From Virgibacillus salexigens (GTDB lineage: Bacteria; Bacillota; Bacilli; Bacillales; Amphibacillaceae), in the NCBI RefSeq assembly GCF_014905415.1, contig NZ_BNEO01000001.1, positions 186,001 through 250,000 on the forward strand: a stretch of 64,000 nucleotides of DNA. The letters run 5' to 3'. Made by a program: the position numbers and the translations under genes. The notes beneath the pieces were generated by a model that was given only the letters and a program-made list of their open reading frames with translations, did not search any database and was not told the DNA's origin. The stretch's first letter is position 1; each line of letters begins with the position of its first letter. This document shows, piece after piece, positions 32,024-41,664 of this stretch.

Positions 32024-32848
32024 TTAGCCTTTTACGGAACCTGCTACCATTCCTTTCATTATTTGCTCTTGGAAAAGAAGATACATAATAATGGTAGGTA
32101 TAACTGCAATGGTCATTGCGGCCATTGTCAGCGCATAATCGGTACTGAAGCCGTCTGAGAAAATGGAAAGACTTAATGGAAGTGTTTTTAACGAATTGTC
32201 ATTAATAAATACAAGCGCAAATACAAACTCATTCCAATACCTTAAAAAAGACAGTATTGCTACTGTAGACAATGCAGGTACACTTAAAGGAAGCATGATT
32301 CGAAAGAAAATTCCCCAATACCCTGTTCCATCGATGACAGCTGCTTCTTCTAAATCTTTTGGTATCGAACTCATATAAGCCACCGTCAAAAAGATCGCGA
32401 TTGGAAGTTCGAAAGCAGTATACGGTAAAATCAACGCCCAATAAGTGTCCAGTAATCCAACTTGATTCATCATGGTAAACAGAGGCACTAATGTACTATG
32501 AATGGGAATTAGCATTCCTAACAAAAAGAACACCATTAAAAACGCCTTTAAACGAAAGGTAAACCGAGACAACACATATGCGGTTAACGCTCCAAGAAAA
32601 ACAGTTAACGCAGTGGCTGATACGGTTACAATAACGGAATTAATCATGGCAGTTCCTAAGTCAGCCACTTCCCATGCTCTTGTGAAATTCCCCCAGGAAA
32701 TACTTGTCGGAAAAGCATATGGTTCTGCAAAGAATTCCTCATTCGACTTAAATGAACTTGTAATTAACCAATATAGGGGATAGATCATCATTAGCGAAAA
32801 TATGCTTAGAAATGTAACTTTTATTAAATGAAACCATCGTTTTTTCAA
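32024..32848 (-). CDS. Sugar ABC transporter permease, MalG type
   Basis: 274 residues, six spans, first span from residue about 10. EAA loop EEAAVIDGTGYWGIFFRIMLP near residues 183-203, the contact site for an ABC ATPase. Pairs with the permease at 32864. No ATPase is encoded nearby, so a shared MsmX-like ATPase is expected. Confidence 0.92.
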   Translation of the reverse strand: MKKRWFHLIKVTFLSIFSLMMIYPLYWLITSSFKSNEEFFAEPYAFPTSISWGNFTRAWEVADLGTAMINSVIVTVSATALTVFLGALTAYVLSRFTFRLKAFLMVFFLLGMLIPIHSTLVPLFTMMNQVGLLDTYWALILPYTAFELPIAIFLTVAYMSSIPKDLEEAAVIDGTGYWGIFFRIMLPLSVPALSTVAILSFLRYWNEFVFALVFINDNSLKTLPLSLSIFSDGFSTDYALTMAAMTIAVIPTIIMYLLFQEQIMKGMVAGSVKG

Positions 32849-32863
32849 TATCTATTCCCCCTC

Positions 32864-33739
32864 CTATCCATTTTTTCTTCGCATCAATAGTTGACTAATC
32901 CCTATTAGAATCAAGCTTAAAATAATAATCATTGTAGAAACGGCTGACCCATAGCCATAACGATAAACAAGAAAAGTATTATTATACATATAGGTAGCTA
33001 ATATTTCTGTAGATTCGGCTGGTCCCCCGCCAGTCATTACAAATACTTGGTCAAACGCCTTTAAACTTCCAGAGATACACAACACGACTGCAACTTTAAT
33101 TGTGGTCCACATATTTGGTAAGATAATATAAATTAACTTTTTCCACCCGGAAGCACCGTCAATCATTGCTGCTTCTTCCATTTCGGAAGGGATATTTTGA
33201 ATAGCTGCAATAAAAATAATTAAGTATGGTCCTATATAATTCCAAATAATTGGAACGGCTACCGCATACATATTCACAGAAGGGTCGGAAAGCCAAGATT
33301 TCGTCCATGATTCTAACCCAACTGCTCGTAATACAGCATTGATAACTCCTAATTCAGGATCATAAATATACCCCCAAATTAATCCGACAACCACTGTGGA
33401 AATAACCATTGGTAAGAAAACCGCTGATCTTACCACTTTCTGAAACCAATTGCGCTTTCGTAACATTAATGCTAAAGCCAACGCAATTGGAACCTGTCCA
33501 AACACAGATGCAGCAACGATAATCATATTATTTTTAAATGATCTCCAAAAAACAGAACTTTGTATAACTTCCATGTAATTTTGAAATCCAATATATGTTG
33601 CCTCTCCTAACCCAGACCACTCAAAAAATCCATAGTAGGAAGACCAAAATATTGGAATAATGACAAAAAAAGAATAAAGCAAAAGGGCTGGGAGCAACGT
33701 AATGACCAACAACCCTTTTAGCTTTAAGTTAGCTTGCAT
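32864..33739 (-). CDS. Sugar ABC transporter permease, MalF type
   Basis: 291 residues, six spans. EAA loop EEAAMIDGASGWKKLIYIILP near residues 188-208. The first of the two permease genes, 29 bases after the solute-binding protein gene; together with it they form a CUT1-type oligosaccharide importer. Confidence 0.92.
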   Translation of the reverse strand: MQANLKLKGLLVITLLPALLLYSFFVIIPIFWSSYYGFFEWSGLGEATYIGFQNYMEVIQSSVFWRSFKNNMIIVAASVFGQVPIALALALMLRKRNWFQKVVRSAVFLPMVISTVVVGLIWGYIYDPELGVINAVLRAVGLESWTKSWLSDPSVNMYAVAVPIIWNYIGPYLIIFIAAIQNIPSEMEEAAMIDGASGWKKLIYIILPNMWTTIKVAVVLCISGSLKAFDQVFVMTGGGPAESTEILATYMYNNTFLVYRYGYGSAVSTMIIILSLILIGISQLLMRRKNG

Positions 33740-33768
33740 ATCATTTCCTCCCCATTTGCTGTGCCATA

Positions 33769-35067
33769 TTATTCATTGGAAGCTTGAGCCTTTTGAATCG
33801 TTTCTGCTACCTTTTCAGGATCTCCACCTAACATAATTTCCTGAAGCCCATTGTTAACAGCTTCACCTGCTTCTGAAGTTAAGTACAAATCATAGACAGG
33901 AGCAAATTCTACCTCGCGGATTAAATTAAAGGCCTCATAGAATAGGGGGTTTACATTCTTTTTGTCAATTTCAACATCATACATTACCATGGAATTACTT
34001 TCTGCAATTTGTTTCTGTGCTTCGGCATTACTCAGCTTATAAATAAGATCGAGTGCTGCATCTTTTGCTTTTCCTTCTGTCTTACTACTAAGTAAGAATC
34101 CGCCACCAGGGCCTCCAGTAATGGTATTCCCAGATCCTTTTCCATCTTCAATTGTTGGAACGACAGTTACACCAATATTATTTAATACTTCTTCTGATTG
34201 GGAAGCACCTAAGCTACTCAATGACCAAGCGCCATTTATCATCATTGCTGCTTTTCCTTGAGCAAAATACTGCTCTGCCTGTGTATTGTCCATACTATTA
34301 GCTCCATCAGCATACGCACCTTTATCAACTAATTGTTTAAAACGATTTAATGCATCAAGAAAAATTGGATCGGTAAAGGAAGCCTCATCTTGTTCAACCG
34401 CATTTAGAAACCATTCTGTACCTGTAACCCGATCAGCGATTGCACCGAATGTCGTTGATTGCGCTACCCAAGGAGCTTTATTTCCGAGTGCTATTGGTGT
34501 AATACCTTGCTGATTAAAAGCCTCGATAACCTCCATCCATTCATTCCATGTCTTTGGAACAGATAAATGATGTTCCTCAAACATATCTTTGTTGTAATAC
34601 AAGAATGACGTAGCTGACATCGCAACAGGTGCCGAGTACAATTCACCATCATAGTTATACGGCTCTAATGCACCGTCAAGAAATGCATTCTTCCAATCTG
34701 AATGCTCATTAAACAACGGAGTAATTGGTTGAATTAAATCACCATGATAGAATTCATCGGTAAAACTTCCTGCGTAGGTAAGGAAAACATCTGGAAGTTC
34801 ATCAGCAGCAGCAACAGTACTTATTCGTTGCCGATAACCATCTACTGGGATCGCTTGTTCATCTACTTCTATGTTAGGATTCTTTTCCTCAAAGGATGCA
34901 ATCATATCTCTAACTTTTCTTGCTCGTAAATCGTCACCAGCAAAGTTATGCCAAATAGATATCGTTGTTTTTCCACTCGTCTCTTCATTTGTTGTCTCAC
35001 TATCCGCATTTGGAATACAGCCTGTCAGCATTAATACTATGACAAGTCCTAGCAGTGCTTTCTTCAT
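33769..35067 (-). CDS. Sugar ABC transporter substrate-binding lipoprotein
   Basis: 432 residues. Signal peptide with lipobox LTGC (Cys about 17), then IPNADSETTNEE linker and a COG1653-type fold (ISIWHNFAGDD, YNKDMFEEHHLSVPKTWNEW, GKAAMMINGAWSLS, GPGGGFLLSS). Anchored outside the membrane by Lgt; ligand unknown, likely an oligosaccharide. Preceded by a hairpin (35103-35133) and by the YesN-like gene. Confidence 0.93.
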   Translation of the reverse strand: MKKALLGLVIVLMLTGCIPNADSETTNEETSGKTTISIWHNFAGDDLRARKVRDMIASFEEKNPNIEVDEQAIPVDGYRQRISTVAAADELPDVFLTYAGSFTDEFYHGDLIQPITPLFNEHSDWKNAFLDGALEPYNYDGELYSAPVAMSATSFLYYNKDMFEEHHLSVPKTWNEWMEVIEAFNQQGITPIALGNKAPWVAQSTTFGAIADRVTGTEWFLNAVEQDEASFTDPIFLDALNRFKQLVDKGAYADGANSMDNTQAEQYFAQGKAAMMINGAWSLSSLGASQSEEVLNNIGVTVVPTIEDGKGSGNTITGGPGGGFLLSSKTEGKAKDAALDLIYKLSNAEAQKQIAESNSMVMYDVEIDKKNVNPLFYEAFNLIREVEFAPVYDLYLTSEAGEAVNNGLQEIMLGGDPEKVAETIQKAQASNE

Positions 35068-35102
35068 AAAATCCCCCCTTATTAGTACTTAGCTTTAGTT
35101 TA

Positions 35103-35133
35103 AGAAAACCTTCCCCCCTCGTTAAGGGGGAAG
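35103..35133 (-). terminator. Hairpin/terminator between regulator and transporter genes
   Basis: GC-rich stem cttccccc (35110-35117) with gggggaag (35126-35133), 8-base loop, then GGTTTTCTTAA in the minus transcript. Only 36 bases remain to the lipoprotein ATG, too few for a promoter, so either transcription passes through it or a promoter upstream (TGATATGAT, extended -10, near 35137-35145) makes it part of the leader. Confidence 0.65.
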
Positions 35134-35193
35134 AATATCATATCAGGGGTTAAATTTCTAAGTATTTTAAATAATCTTATATCATGTTTATCG

Positions 35194-36681
35194 TTAATTT
35201 CGACGGCGATATTGTGTTGGAGTGACACCATAATGTTTTTTAAAAATTTTTGTAAAATACTTTCGATCATTATATCCAATATTTTTTGCAATCTCTTTAA
35301 CTGTTAAAGAAGTATACAGAAGAAAGTCAACTGCTTTCTGCACACGAAGTATGGTTACTAGTTCAACATAGGATTTTCCTGTTTTCTTTCTAATTAGTTC
35401 ACTTAAATAATTAGGGTGGATTGAAATATATCCGGCCACTTCTTGTAAAGATAGTGATTGTCCAAGATGCTCCTCTATATAGTAAATGCTTTGTTCCACA
35501 TAATTTGAATTCTTTTGTGCTTGCTTTTGGAAATCCTGCTGTAATTGGGAAAATCGTGCTTGCAATATTTCCGTAGGTCGTTGAAACCAACTACTTGCTG
35601 AAGGAATTGATTCGTAACGCCGTTCATGATCTTGAATTCGATTCATATATCTTATGGTTTCCATGTACAAATTTTGCACATAAAACTGGATAGAATCCGG
35701 AGTAGCTTGAGAATGCGAAAATAACCAAGTATGAAATGCATGCACCCAAGTAATTAAGTTGTCATATTCTCCATTATGAAGAAACGTTATAAGTTGCTGA
35801 AGAAACTCTTCTTTTCTCTCGTGATAGGCAATTCCGGTTCTTTCTTTAACCATTTGTTCACTGATGGTAACAGCATCTGTGAATATATATTTATATAAGT
35901 GAAGCTGCGATAGCTGTTCATATTTATACGGCAATTCATTTAAGGTTGATATAACGTTACTCATGAATATTGGCTGTTGGACCATCTGACGTATTTTTTT
36001 GATTGCCATTTGTAATAAATAACCGTCCTCTAAATAGGTATTTCGTTTTGTAAGTATCAACGTAAACCGGTCATCATGTAACCACGTTCCATATAAATAC
36101 CCATTCCATATTTTTTCATAAGAATGTAATGTCTGCGTATCAAGGGTTGTCCCAATCAGAATAAGTTGATAAGGGGGAGTAGCTAATTCGGGAAGAGCTT
36201 CCGCCAATTTTGCTTGATCTTTCGAATCTCGTTGATGAAATAGAGTTTGTACTATTGTATTTTTCTCTTCTGAATATGCCGCGTTTGACCAACGATGATA
36301 TTTTTTATCTTTTTCTAATCGTTTTTTTGCCCGGTTAACTGCAGTGATTATTTCATCTGGACTGCTAGTTTTTAATAAATAATCACATACATCCTGCCTG
36401 AGTGCCTCTTGAATATAGGCAAAGTCATCATACCCTGTTAGCAAAATACTTTCGATACAATAATTTTTCTTTCCAATATATGAAACAAGTTCAAGTCCGT
36501 TCATCTCTTTCATTTGAATGTCAGTGATTAAAATATCTGGTTTCTCCGTTTCTATTCGTTCTATCACTTCTTCCGCTGAAGCCGCAGGATCAAGTAATAG
36601 GAAACCATTTTCCTCCCAAGGAATCACATTTGCTATCCCTTCTCGAATAATAATCTCATCATCCGCAATTAGTACTTTCAT
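35194..36681 (-). CDS. YesN-like response regulator with AraC-type HTH
   Basis: 495 residues. N-terminal receiver MKVLIADDEIIIREGIANVI with phospho-Asp in ILITDIQMKEMNG (about residue 54), a long middle part with helical segments, and a C-terminal AraC-type double HTH (LQEVAGYISIHPNYLSELIRK; TVKEIAKNIGYNDRKYFTKI). Activates the transporter operon downstream when phosphorylated by the neighbouring sensor. Three bases after the sensor gene. Confidence 0.93.
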   Translation of the reverse strand: MKVLIADDEIIIREGIANVIPWEENGFLLLDPAASAEEVIERIETEKPDILITDIQMKEMNGLELVSYIGKKNYCIESILLTGYDDFAYIQEALRQDVCDYLLKTSSPDEIITAVNRAKKRLEKDKKYHRWSNAAYSEEKNTIVQTLFHQRDSKDQAKLAEALPELATPPYQLILIGTTLDTQTLHSYEKIWNGYLYGTWLHDDRFTLILTKRNTYLEDGYLLQMAIKKIRQMVQQPIFMSNVISTLNELPYKYEQLSQLHLYKYIFTDAVTISEQMVKERTGIAYHERKEEFLQQLITFLHNGEYDNLITWVHAFHTWLFSHSQATPDSIQFYVQNLYMETIRYMNRIQDHERRYESIPSASSWFQRPTEILQARFSQLQQDFQKQAQKNSNYVEQSIYYIEEHLGQSLSLQEVAGYISIHPNYLSELIRKKTGKSYVELVTILRVQKAVDFLLYTSLTVKEIAKNIGYNDRKYFTKIFKKHYGVTPTQYRRRN

Positions 36682-36684
36682 CGG

Positions 36685-38418
36685 TCATCTTCCTTTTCTT
36701 GGAATAGAGAATTGGATTGTCGTACCGGCTAATTTTTCACTAAAAATTCGTAACCCACTAGCTTGTCCAAAATGTAAACACAAACGTAAATTGACATTAC
36801 GAAGGCCATAATTTGTACCAATAACACCACTAGACAATGGATCTTCCAAAAATTGAGATTGTAATTCTTTCCTTTTCGCTTCCGACATCCCAGCACCATT
36901 ATCCATCACTGCAAAATGAATTCGGTTATCCTTTTTTTCTGCGGTTATCTTAATCCTTCCATAATGTTGTTGGAGGGAAAAGAAGCCATGTTTAATACTA
37001 TTCTCAACTAACGGCTGTAAAATAAGCTTTAGTATACAATCCTGCTTGATCTCTTCTGGAATATCGAGTTGTAAAGAAAATGTGTCTGGAAAACGTATTT
37101 CTTTAATGTCAACATAATGGCGAACATGGCCAACTTCTTGTTCAATCGTACAATATTCATTACCTTTATTCAGACTAAACTGTAAAAATGTACTTAAAGA
37201 AGATACGACTCTAGAAATATCATACGCTTGCGATTGTAATGCAATCCAATGAACGGATGCTAATGTGTTATATAAAAAATGTGGATTTATTTGGGATTGA
37301 AGCGCTTGCAAATCTGCTTGCCTTTTGATAGCTTCGTTCTTTTGAACTTGGCGCATTAACACCGAAATACGTTCATTCAACTGATTATAACTACTTATCA
37401 AATCGCCAATTTCATTATAGGAAAAACTATCAACTGCGCTTAACTTATCCCCTGGATTTGCTGTTCGAATCGTGTCCGTTAATTTAATTAGTGGGCGCAA
37501 TACTTTAGAAATAAAGAAAATAACCAGTGCAGTTATTAATACCCCAGCGAGAATAACAGAATAAACGGTAAGCCATAAGATATATTTATTCTGCGAGCTA
37601 TATTCTTGAAAAGGTATGACACTTACTAAATCCCAACCCACTGTTTCGATTTCTTTAGTAAAGATCGTGAATTTTTCTGCTCCTAATTCATAGGTGAAAC
37701 GGTCCTGCTTTGTTTGATCAATAATTTGTTGTAATTCGCTGCTATCGACTTGTTGACTGACTGTTTGATTACCTGATAGTAATTTTCCATTATTGAGGAT
37801 GAATACAGAACCATCCCACTCTAATTCCCCTGCATTTAAATACGCTTCAATGACTTTTACATTTAAGTTAATTGTTAAATAACCGATTTGCTCAAAGTCA
37901 CTTGTACTACGAATGGGTCTGGTTAAACTAATTCTCTCCTGTCGTCCATCCACTGTCTCATTTTCTTTTCGATAAGACCACCATTTGTTGGAAGGAATTC
38001 GGTCAAAAATTCCCATTTCTTCTGTATCCATAACTAAATTCGTGGAAATTGGCGAATTCCCGTTTGATGGGTAAATAATAATATCATCAATATATTGTTT
38101 GGAAAAAGCTAGATTTGATAAAAACCCATATATCTCACGTTGAGGATAAATGGGATCTCCCTCCACCTGTAAATATTCTTGAACTGCCTGATTACCTATT
38201 AAGAACACGGACATATTTTCCACATCATTGATAATAAATGATATGGAATCTTGTATTTGTTCTAGAAAACTTTCACCAGAAATTTCCGCACGATCCTTAG
38301 ATAGTTGAACCGTAGAATAATACGAAATCAGCCCTAAAATGATGATAGGAATAAGAACCACGATTAGAATAAAGGCAATGAGTTGATTTTTTAGTGAACG
38401 ATGAAACCATTTTTTCAT
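36685..38418 (-). CDS. YesM-like sensor histidine kinase
   Basis: About 577 residues. Two membrane spans (residues about 10-32 and 285-305) enclose a sensing domain; then HAMP (KVLRPLIKLTDTIRTA), a His_kinase domain with QSQINPHFLYNTLASVHWIA (phospho-His) and ATP site DNGAGMSEAKR and GTNYGLRNVNLRLCLHFG. Start is taken at ATG 38418; another ATG at 38430 abuts the AAAGG site. Senses an extracellular sugar cue and drives the YesN-like regulator. Confidence 0.92.
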   Translation of the reverse strand: MKKWFHRSLKNQLIAFILIVVLIPIIILGLISYYSTVQLSKDRAEISGESFLEQIQDSISFIINDVENMSVFLIGNQAVQEYLQVEGDPIYPQREIYGFLSNLAFSKQYIDDIIIYPSNGNSPISTNLVMDTEEMGIFDRIPSNKWWSYRKENETVDGRQERISLTRPIRSTSDFEQIGYLTINLNVKVIEAYLNAGELEWDGSVFILNNGKLLSGNQTVSQQVDSSELQQIIDQTKQDRFTYELGAEKFTIFTKEIETVGWDLVSVIPFQEYSSQNKYILWLTVYSVILAGVLITALVIFFISKVLRPLIKLTDTIRTANPGDKLSAVDSFSYNEIGDLISSYNQLNERISVLMRQVQKNEAIKRQADLQALQSQINPHFLYNTLASVHWIALQSQAYDISRVVSSLSTFLQFSLNKGNEYCTIEQEVGHVRHYVDIKEIRFPDTFSLQLDIPEEIKQDCILKLILQPLVENSIKHGFFSLQQHYGRIKITAEKKDNRIHFAVMDNGAGMSEAKRKELQSQFLEDPLSSGVIGTNYGLRNVNLRLCLHFGQASGLRIFSEKLAGTTIQFSIPRKGR

Positions 38419-38535
38419 TTCGCATTGCATCCTTTATCAAAGAATACCAAATTCTATATTTAAATTTTCTGAATTAACCGTATTTTTACTATATCACCTT
38501 CATTTCCTTTCTACAAATGGGATCTCACTAGGAGC

Positions 38536-38572
38536 AAAAAAAATCTGCATAGAATGATTCATTCATGCAGAT
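38536..38572 (-). terminator. Terminator after minJ
   Basis: Stem atctgcat (38543-38550) with atgcagat (38565-38572), extended by internal pairs, and a seven-base U-run in the minus transcript. It lies 12 bases after the minJ stop and closes the core region before the accessory island. Confidence 0.82.
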
Positions 38573-38584
38573 GCTGGTGCTTTC

Positions 38585-39775
38585 TTATACAATTTCTTTT
38601 TCTTTCTTGCGATGTGGGTTCGATGTAAAAATAATACCTAGCTCATGATGATCCCCTTCATACAACGCTCCTTGTAAAAAACGGTTTTCACCAGCTTTAT
38701 CAAGAAGCTCTAATTTAAAATAAGCGCCGCTCTCTTGTAACGCTTCATAGAAAGCAGTTAAACTATATATTTTATTTCCATTTACTTTGGTTATGGTCTC
38801 CCCCGCCACAATTTCAAGCCGATCGGCAGGTGAACCAGGAAGAACAGCTAGAACTTTCAAACCTTTATCAGACGTTTGGAAGAATCCAGTTTTTTGCTGA
38901 TCCATGGATCGATGTCGATAATTTATAAATTCTCTACCAACAATTGCAGAAATAATCCCAACGGCAGAAAACCAAGGATAATAAATACTAATAAACGCAC
39001 AAATCCATATAACTATGCTTAAAGCTAAGGTAGTATTTGCTAATTTACCAGCTGCACGTACCGGGTCACTTCCTCTTACAAGGTGATTAAATCCAACAAT
39101 AAAAGGGACAAGCAATAAACTATAGGATTCTCCCCCTACAGTAAAGTACGGCCAATAAGCAGCGAATGGAGCTATCGAACCCGATGGAATAAGAATAAAG
39201 AAAGGGATAATCGACATCTTTCTAATATGATGCTGACCCACCCAGCCACCTCTATTTCCTGAGGTAAGTTCCGGATATGTAGGACCTTTTCTAGCTTGCA
39301 GCAGTAACATACTTTCAGCAAATAGCAACATTGCTAATAATACGGTAAATCCAGAATAATCCACAGAGGAAAACAAGTCATTCGGGATAAAATCTTGTTT
39401 CTCTAATAAAAATGGTAGAAAAAGTAACAATACATAAGTAATTCCAAAGGTATAACTGGCCGATAAAAAGGAAAATTTACCTGTTATACTAACAAGAATT
39501 GTTACCAGGCAAAGCAATAATACGGTTGAATAAGAAAAAACAATACCCAACCCAATGGTAAGCGCAGATATAATAACACCTAAAATAATCGAGGTAGCCC
39601 ATGTATATTTCCATTCGGAAAAGACATCGAATAGTTTAATACCGAAGTCTTTCCTTTCTCGTTTAATTCTTTGCATACCTGCTAAAACGATTAAGAAAAT
39701 TGCCCAGTATAAGAGTGGATTTAAAAATAATTTCCCTATACCTTTCACCATTTCGGTGAACCATGCCTCTAACAT
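38585..39775 (-). CDS. minJ: MinJ-like division-site protein with PDZ domain
   Basis: About 396 residues from ATG 39775 (MLEAWFTEMVKGIGK), AAGGTG 8 bases upstream; B. subtilis MinJ is 397. Six to eight membrane spans, then a C-terminal PDZ domain (KGLKVLAVLPGSPADRLEIVAGETITKVNG, residues about 300-330). MinJ links DivIVA to MinD at poles and septa. Placement near ctpB and uvrB agrees. Confidence 0.88.
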   Translation of the reverse strand: MLEAWFTEMVKGIGKLFLNPLLYWAIFLIVLAGMQRIKRERKDFGIKLFDVFSEWKYTWATSIILGVIISALTIGLGIVFSYSTVLLLCLVTILVSITGKFSFLSASYTFGITYVLLLFLPFLLEKQDFIPNDLFSSVDYSGFTVLLAMLLFAESMLLLQARKGPTYPELTSGNRGGWVGQHHIRKMSIIPFFILIPSGSIAPFAAYWPYFTVGGESYSLLLVPFIVGFNHLVRGSDPVRAAGKLANTTLALSIVIWICAFISIYYPWFSAVGIISAIVGREFINYRHRSMDQQKTGFFQTSDKGLKVLAVLPGSPADRLEIVAGETITKVNGNKIYSLTAFYEALQESGAYFKLELLDKAGENRFLQGALYEGDHHELGIIFTSNPHRKKEKEIV

Positions 39776-39877
39776 ATATCGATCACCTTCTTTGTGCAGT
39801 GATGTTTTGCTAAATTCGTATGCCATCATTTAATTCGACACGAAATGAAAAACTTCCTGCTATATAGTGTAAAAAGA

Positions 39878-40025
39878 GCTGTCTCAAAAGTCAGCTCACT
39901 ATCAACATAATAAGAATATACACGATATGGAAATTGCCCAGATAAGCGCTACTTCTGGCAATAAGAGGAAGTACCACGTATATTCTATAACTAGTTGATA
40001 AAATTAAACGTCCTCATGAGACAGC
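39878..40025. repeat. 148-bp inverted-repeat element (MITE-like)
   Basis: Ends gctgtctca (39878-39886) and tgagacagc (40017-40025) are perfect inverted copies. Inside, aagaatatac (39912-39921) pairs with gtatattct (39978-39986), and attgcc...ggcaat (39933-39962) closes a central hairpin. The whole can fold as one long broken hairpin. The terminal sequence resembles ends of IS1182/IS5-type elements, but no coding part is present and no target duplication is clear. On the minus strand the far end runs into CTTTTT (39871-39876), so it may also end ctpB transcription. Confidence 0.65.
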
Positions 40026-40034
40026 ACTTGCAAA

Positions 40035-41498
40035 TTATTTATATATTTCATTTAATGCTTTTTCCATCTGTTGATCATCTTTGTCATTACGGATTTGATC
40101 TACTATTTGTGTTTCGATTAAAGCAGATGTTTGTTCATTGACTTCTCCTGTTGCTTTTAAATCATTATCAGATTGGAATTGTGTTATTGCTTTTTCTGTT
40201 TGTTCATTAAAATAACCATCGGTTCTACTTGGGTCATATCCCAATCCTTTTAACATAATTTGCACGTTTTTAACTTGATCTCCAGTCTGATCCTTCGTTA
40301 AAGGTTCTTCAATCTGAACTGGATTCGTATAGTAATAATCAGGTTGTTTCACATCAATAGTAGGTTTTACACCTTTTTCATGAATCCAATTTCCCTCTGG
40401 AGATAGCCATTTATAGAATGTTAATTTTATTGTACTTTCATCTCCTAATGGAACCGCCTGTTGAACAGTACCTTTTCCGAAACTTGTTTGTCCGACTACA
40501 TCATATCCCATCTCTTTCATAGCAACTGCTAAAATTTCTGAAGCTGAAGCACTTCCCTCATCAATAACGACACTTATTGGATACTCTTTCTTTTCCGTTA
40601 ACTCAGAGTAATAAGGTGTTTTCTTTCCGTTTTGATCTTCTACTTGTAAGTACGGCATATCTTCAGGGACAAATTCTTTTAGAACATCCTCTACAACATT
40701 TAATAAACCACCTGGATTTCCACGAACATCAATTACTAACCCTTCTATTCCATTATCTTCCAATTCTTGAAGTTGGTTTTTAAATTCATCTGCTGTTCGT
40801 TCAGAGAAATTGGTTATTTCCAAGACACCCGTCTTTTTCCCATCCACTTCTTCGGTTTTACTATAAACTGTTTCAACAGGTATGGTATCTCTTTCTATGG
40901 TAACATTAAAAGGATCTGAAACTCCTGCTCGCTGTATTTTCAATTCCACTTCCGATCCTTTTTCACCACGAATCTTAGCTACAGCCTCATTCAGGTTTAA
41001 ACCTTCTAAACTCTCACCGTCTACTTGCAGCACTTGATCATTTGGTCGTAATCCAGCTTGCTCTGCAGGTGAATCCTTAATAGGAGCAACAATGGTAACT
41101 GTATCATTTACCATACTAACTTCTGCACCAATTCCTTCAAAAGATGATTCGATTTGTTCATTAAATTGCTCCATCGTCTCTACATCCATGTAAGAACTGT
41201 AGGGATCATCTAATGAAGATAGCATACCCTCTATTGCACCTTCTACTAACTGCTTATCATCAATTTCCTCTAAATAATTTTCTTTTATTAATTTAAATGC
41301 TTGATCTACCTTTTCCATGTTTTGTGGGGTACCTGAACCTGACGAATTCGTATCTTGATCCCCTTGATTTACTCCTGCATTATCCATTGCTGTAGGATCA
41401 TCAGACTTTGCTAGTTCTACACCAGCATAACCGCCAGCAAGTCCAATTACTAATGCAGCAACTAAAAGCAATACAATATGTAACTTTCTTAATTTCAT
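40035..41498 (-). CDS. ctpB: CtpB-like carboxy-terminal processing protease (S41)
   Basis: About 487 residues from ATG 41498 (MKLRKLHIVLLLVAALVIG), GGGGTG upstream. One N-terminal span, a PDZ domain (NDTVTIVAPIKDSPAEQAGLRPNDQVL), catalytic Ser in VIDEGSASASEILA and Lys in TSFGKGTVQQ, and a C-terminal peptidoglycan-binding domain 1 (VKNVQIMLKGLGYDPS). Extracellular serine protease; in B. subtilis CtpB cuts SpoIVFA in sporulation. Between ftsEX and minJ as in B. subtilis. Confidence 0.92.
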   Translation of the reverse strand: MKLRKLHIVLLLVAALVIGLAGGYAGVELAKSDDPTAMDNAGVNQGDQDTNSSGSGTPQNMEKVDQAFKLIKENYLEEIDDKQLVEGAIEGMLSSLDDPYSSYMDVETMEQFNEQIESSFEGIGAEVSMVNDTVTIVAPIKDSPAEQAGLRPNDQVLQVDGESLEGLNLNEAVAKIRGEKGSEVELKIQRAGVSDPFNVTIERDTIPVETVYSKTEEVDGKKTGVLEITNFSERTADEFKNQLQELEDNGIEGLVIDVRGNPGGLLNVVEDVLKEFVPEDMPYLQVEDQNGKKTPYYSELTEKKEYPISVVIDEGSASASEILAVAMKEMGYDVVGQTSFGKGTVQQAVPLGDESTIKLTFYKWLSPEGNWIHEKGVKPTIDVKQPDYYYTNPVQIEEPLTKDQTGDQVKNVQIMLKGLGYDPSRTDGYFNEQTEKAITQFQSDNDLKATGEVNEQTSALIETQIVDQIRNDKDDQQMEKALNEIYK

Positions 41499-41615
41499 AA
41501 TTTCACCCCAACACTTTTTATCATCATTGAACCTAGTAAACAAAGCATATCACTAACTTCTTCTTATTACTATGGTTTTAACTCCCTATTTATGTAATTA
41601 TACACGTAATAGCAG

Positions 41616-41649
41616 AAAAAGACATCAAACCAATAAGGTCGATGTCTTT
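41616..41649 (-). terminator. Terminator after M23 peptidase gene
   Basis: Nine-base stem aaagacatc (41618-41626) with gatgtcttt (41641-41649), U-run in the minus transcript. Sixteen bases past the stop. Confidence 0.8.
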
Positions 41650-41664
41650 GTTTATAGTTTTTCT

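Noticed and set aside
39878-40025. Complete insertion sequence
   Set aside because: No transposase frame in 148 bases and no target-site duplication could be recognised.
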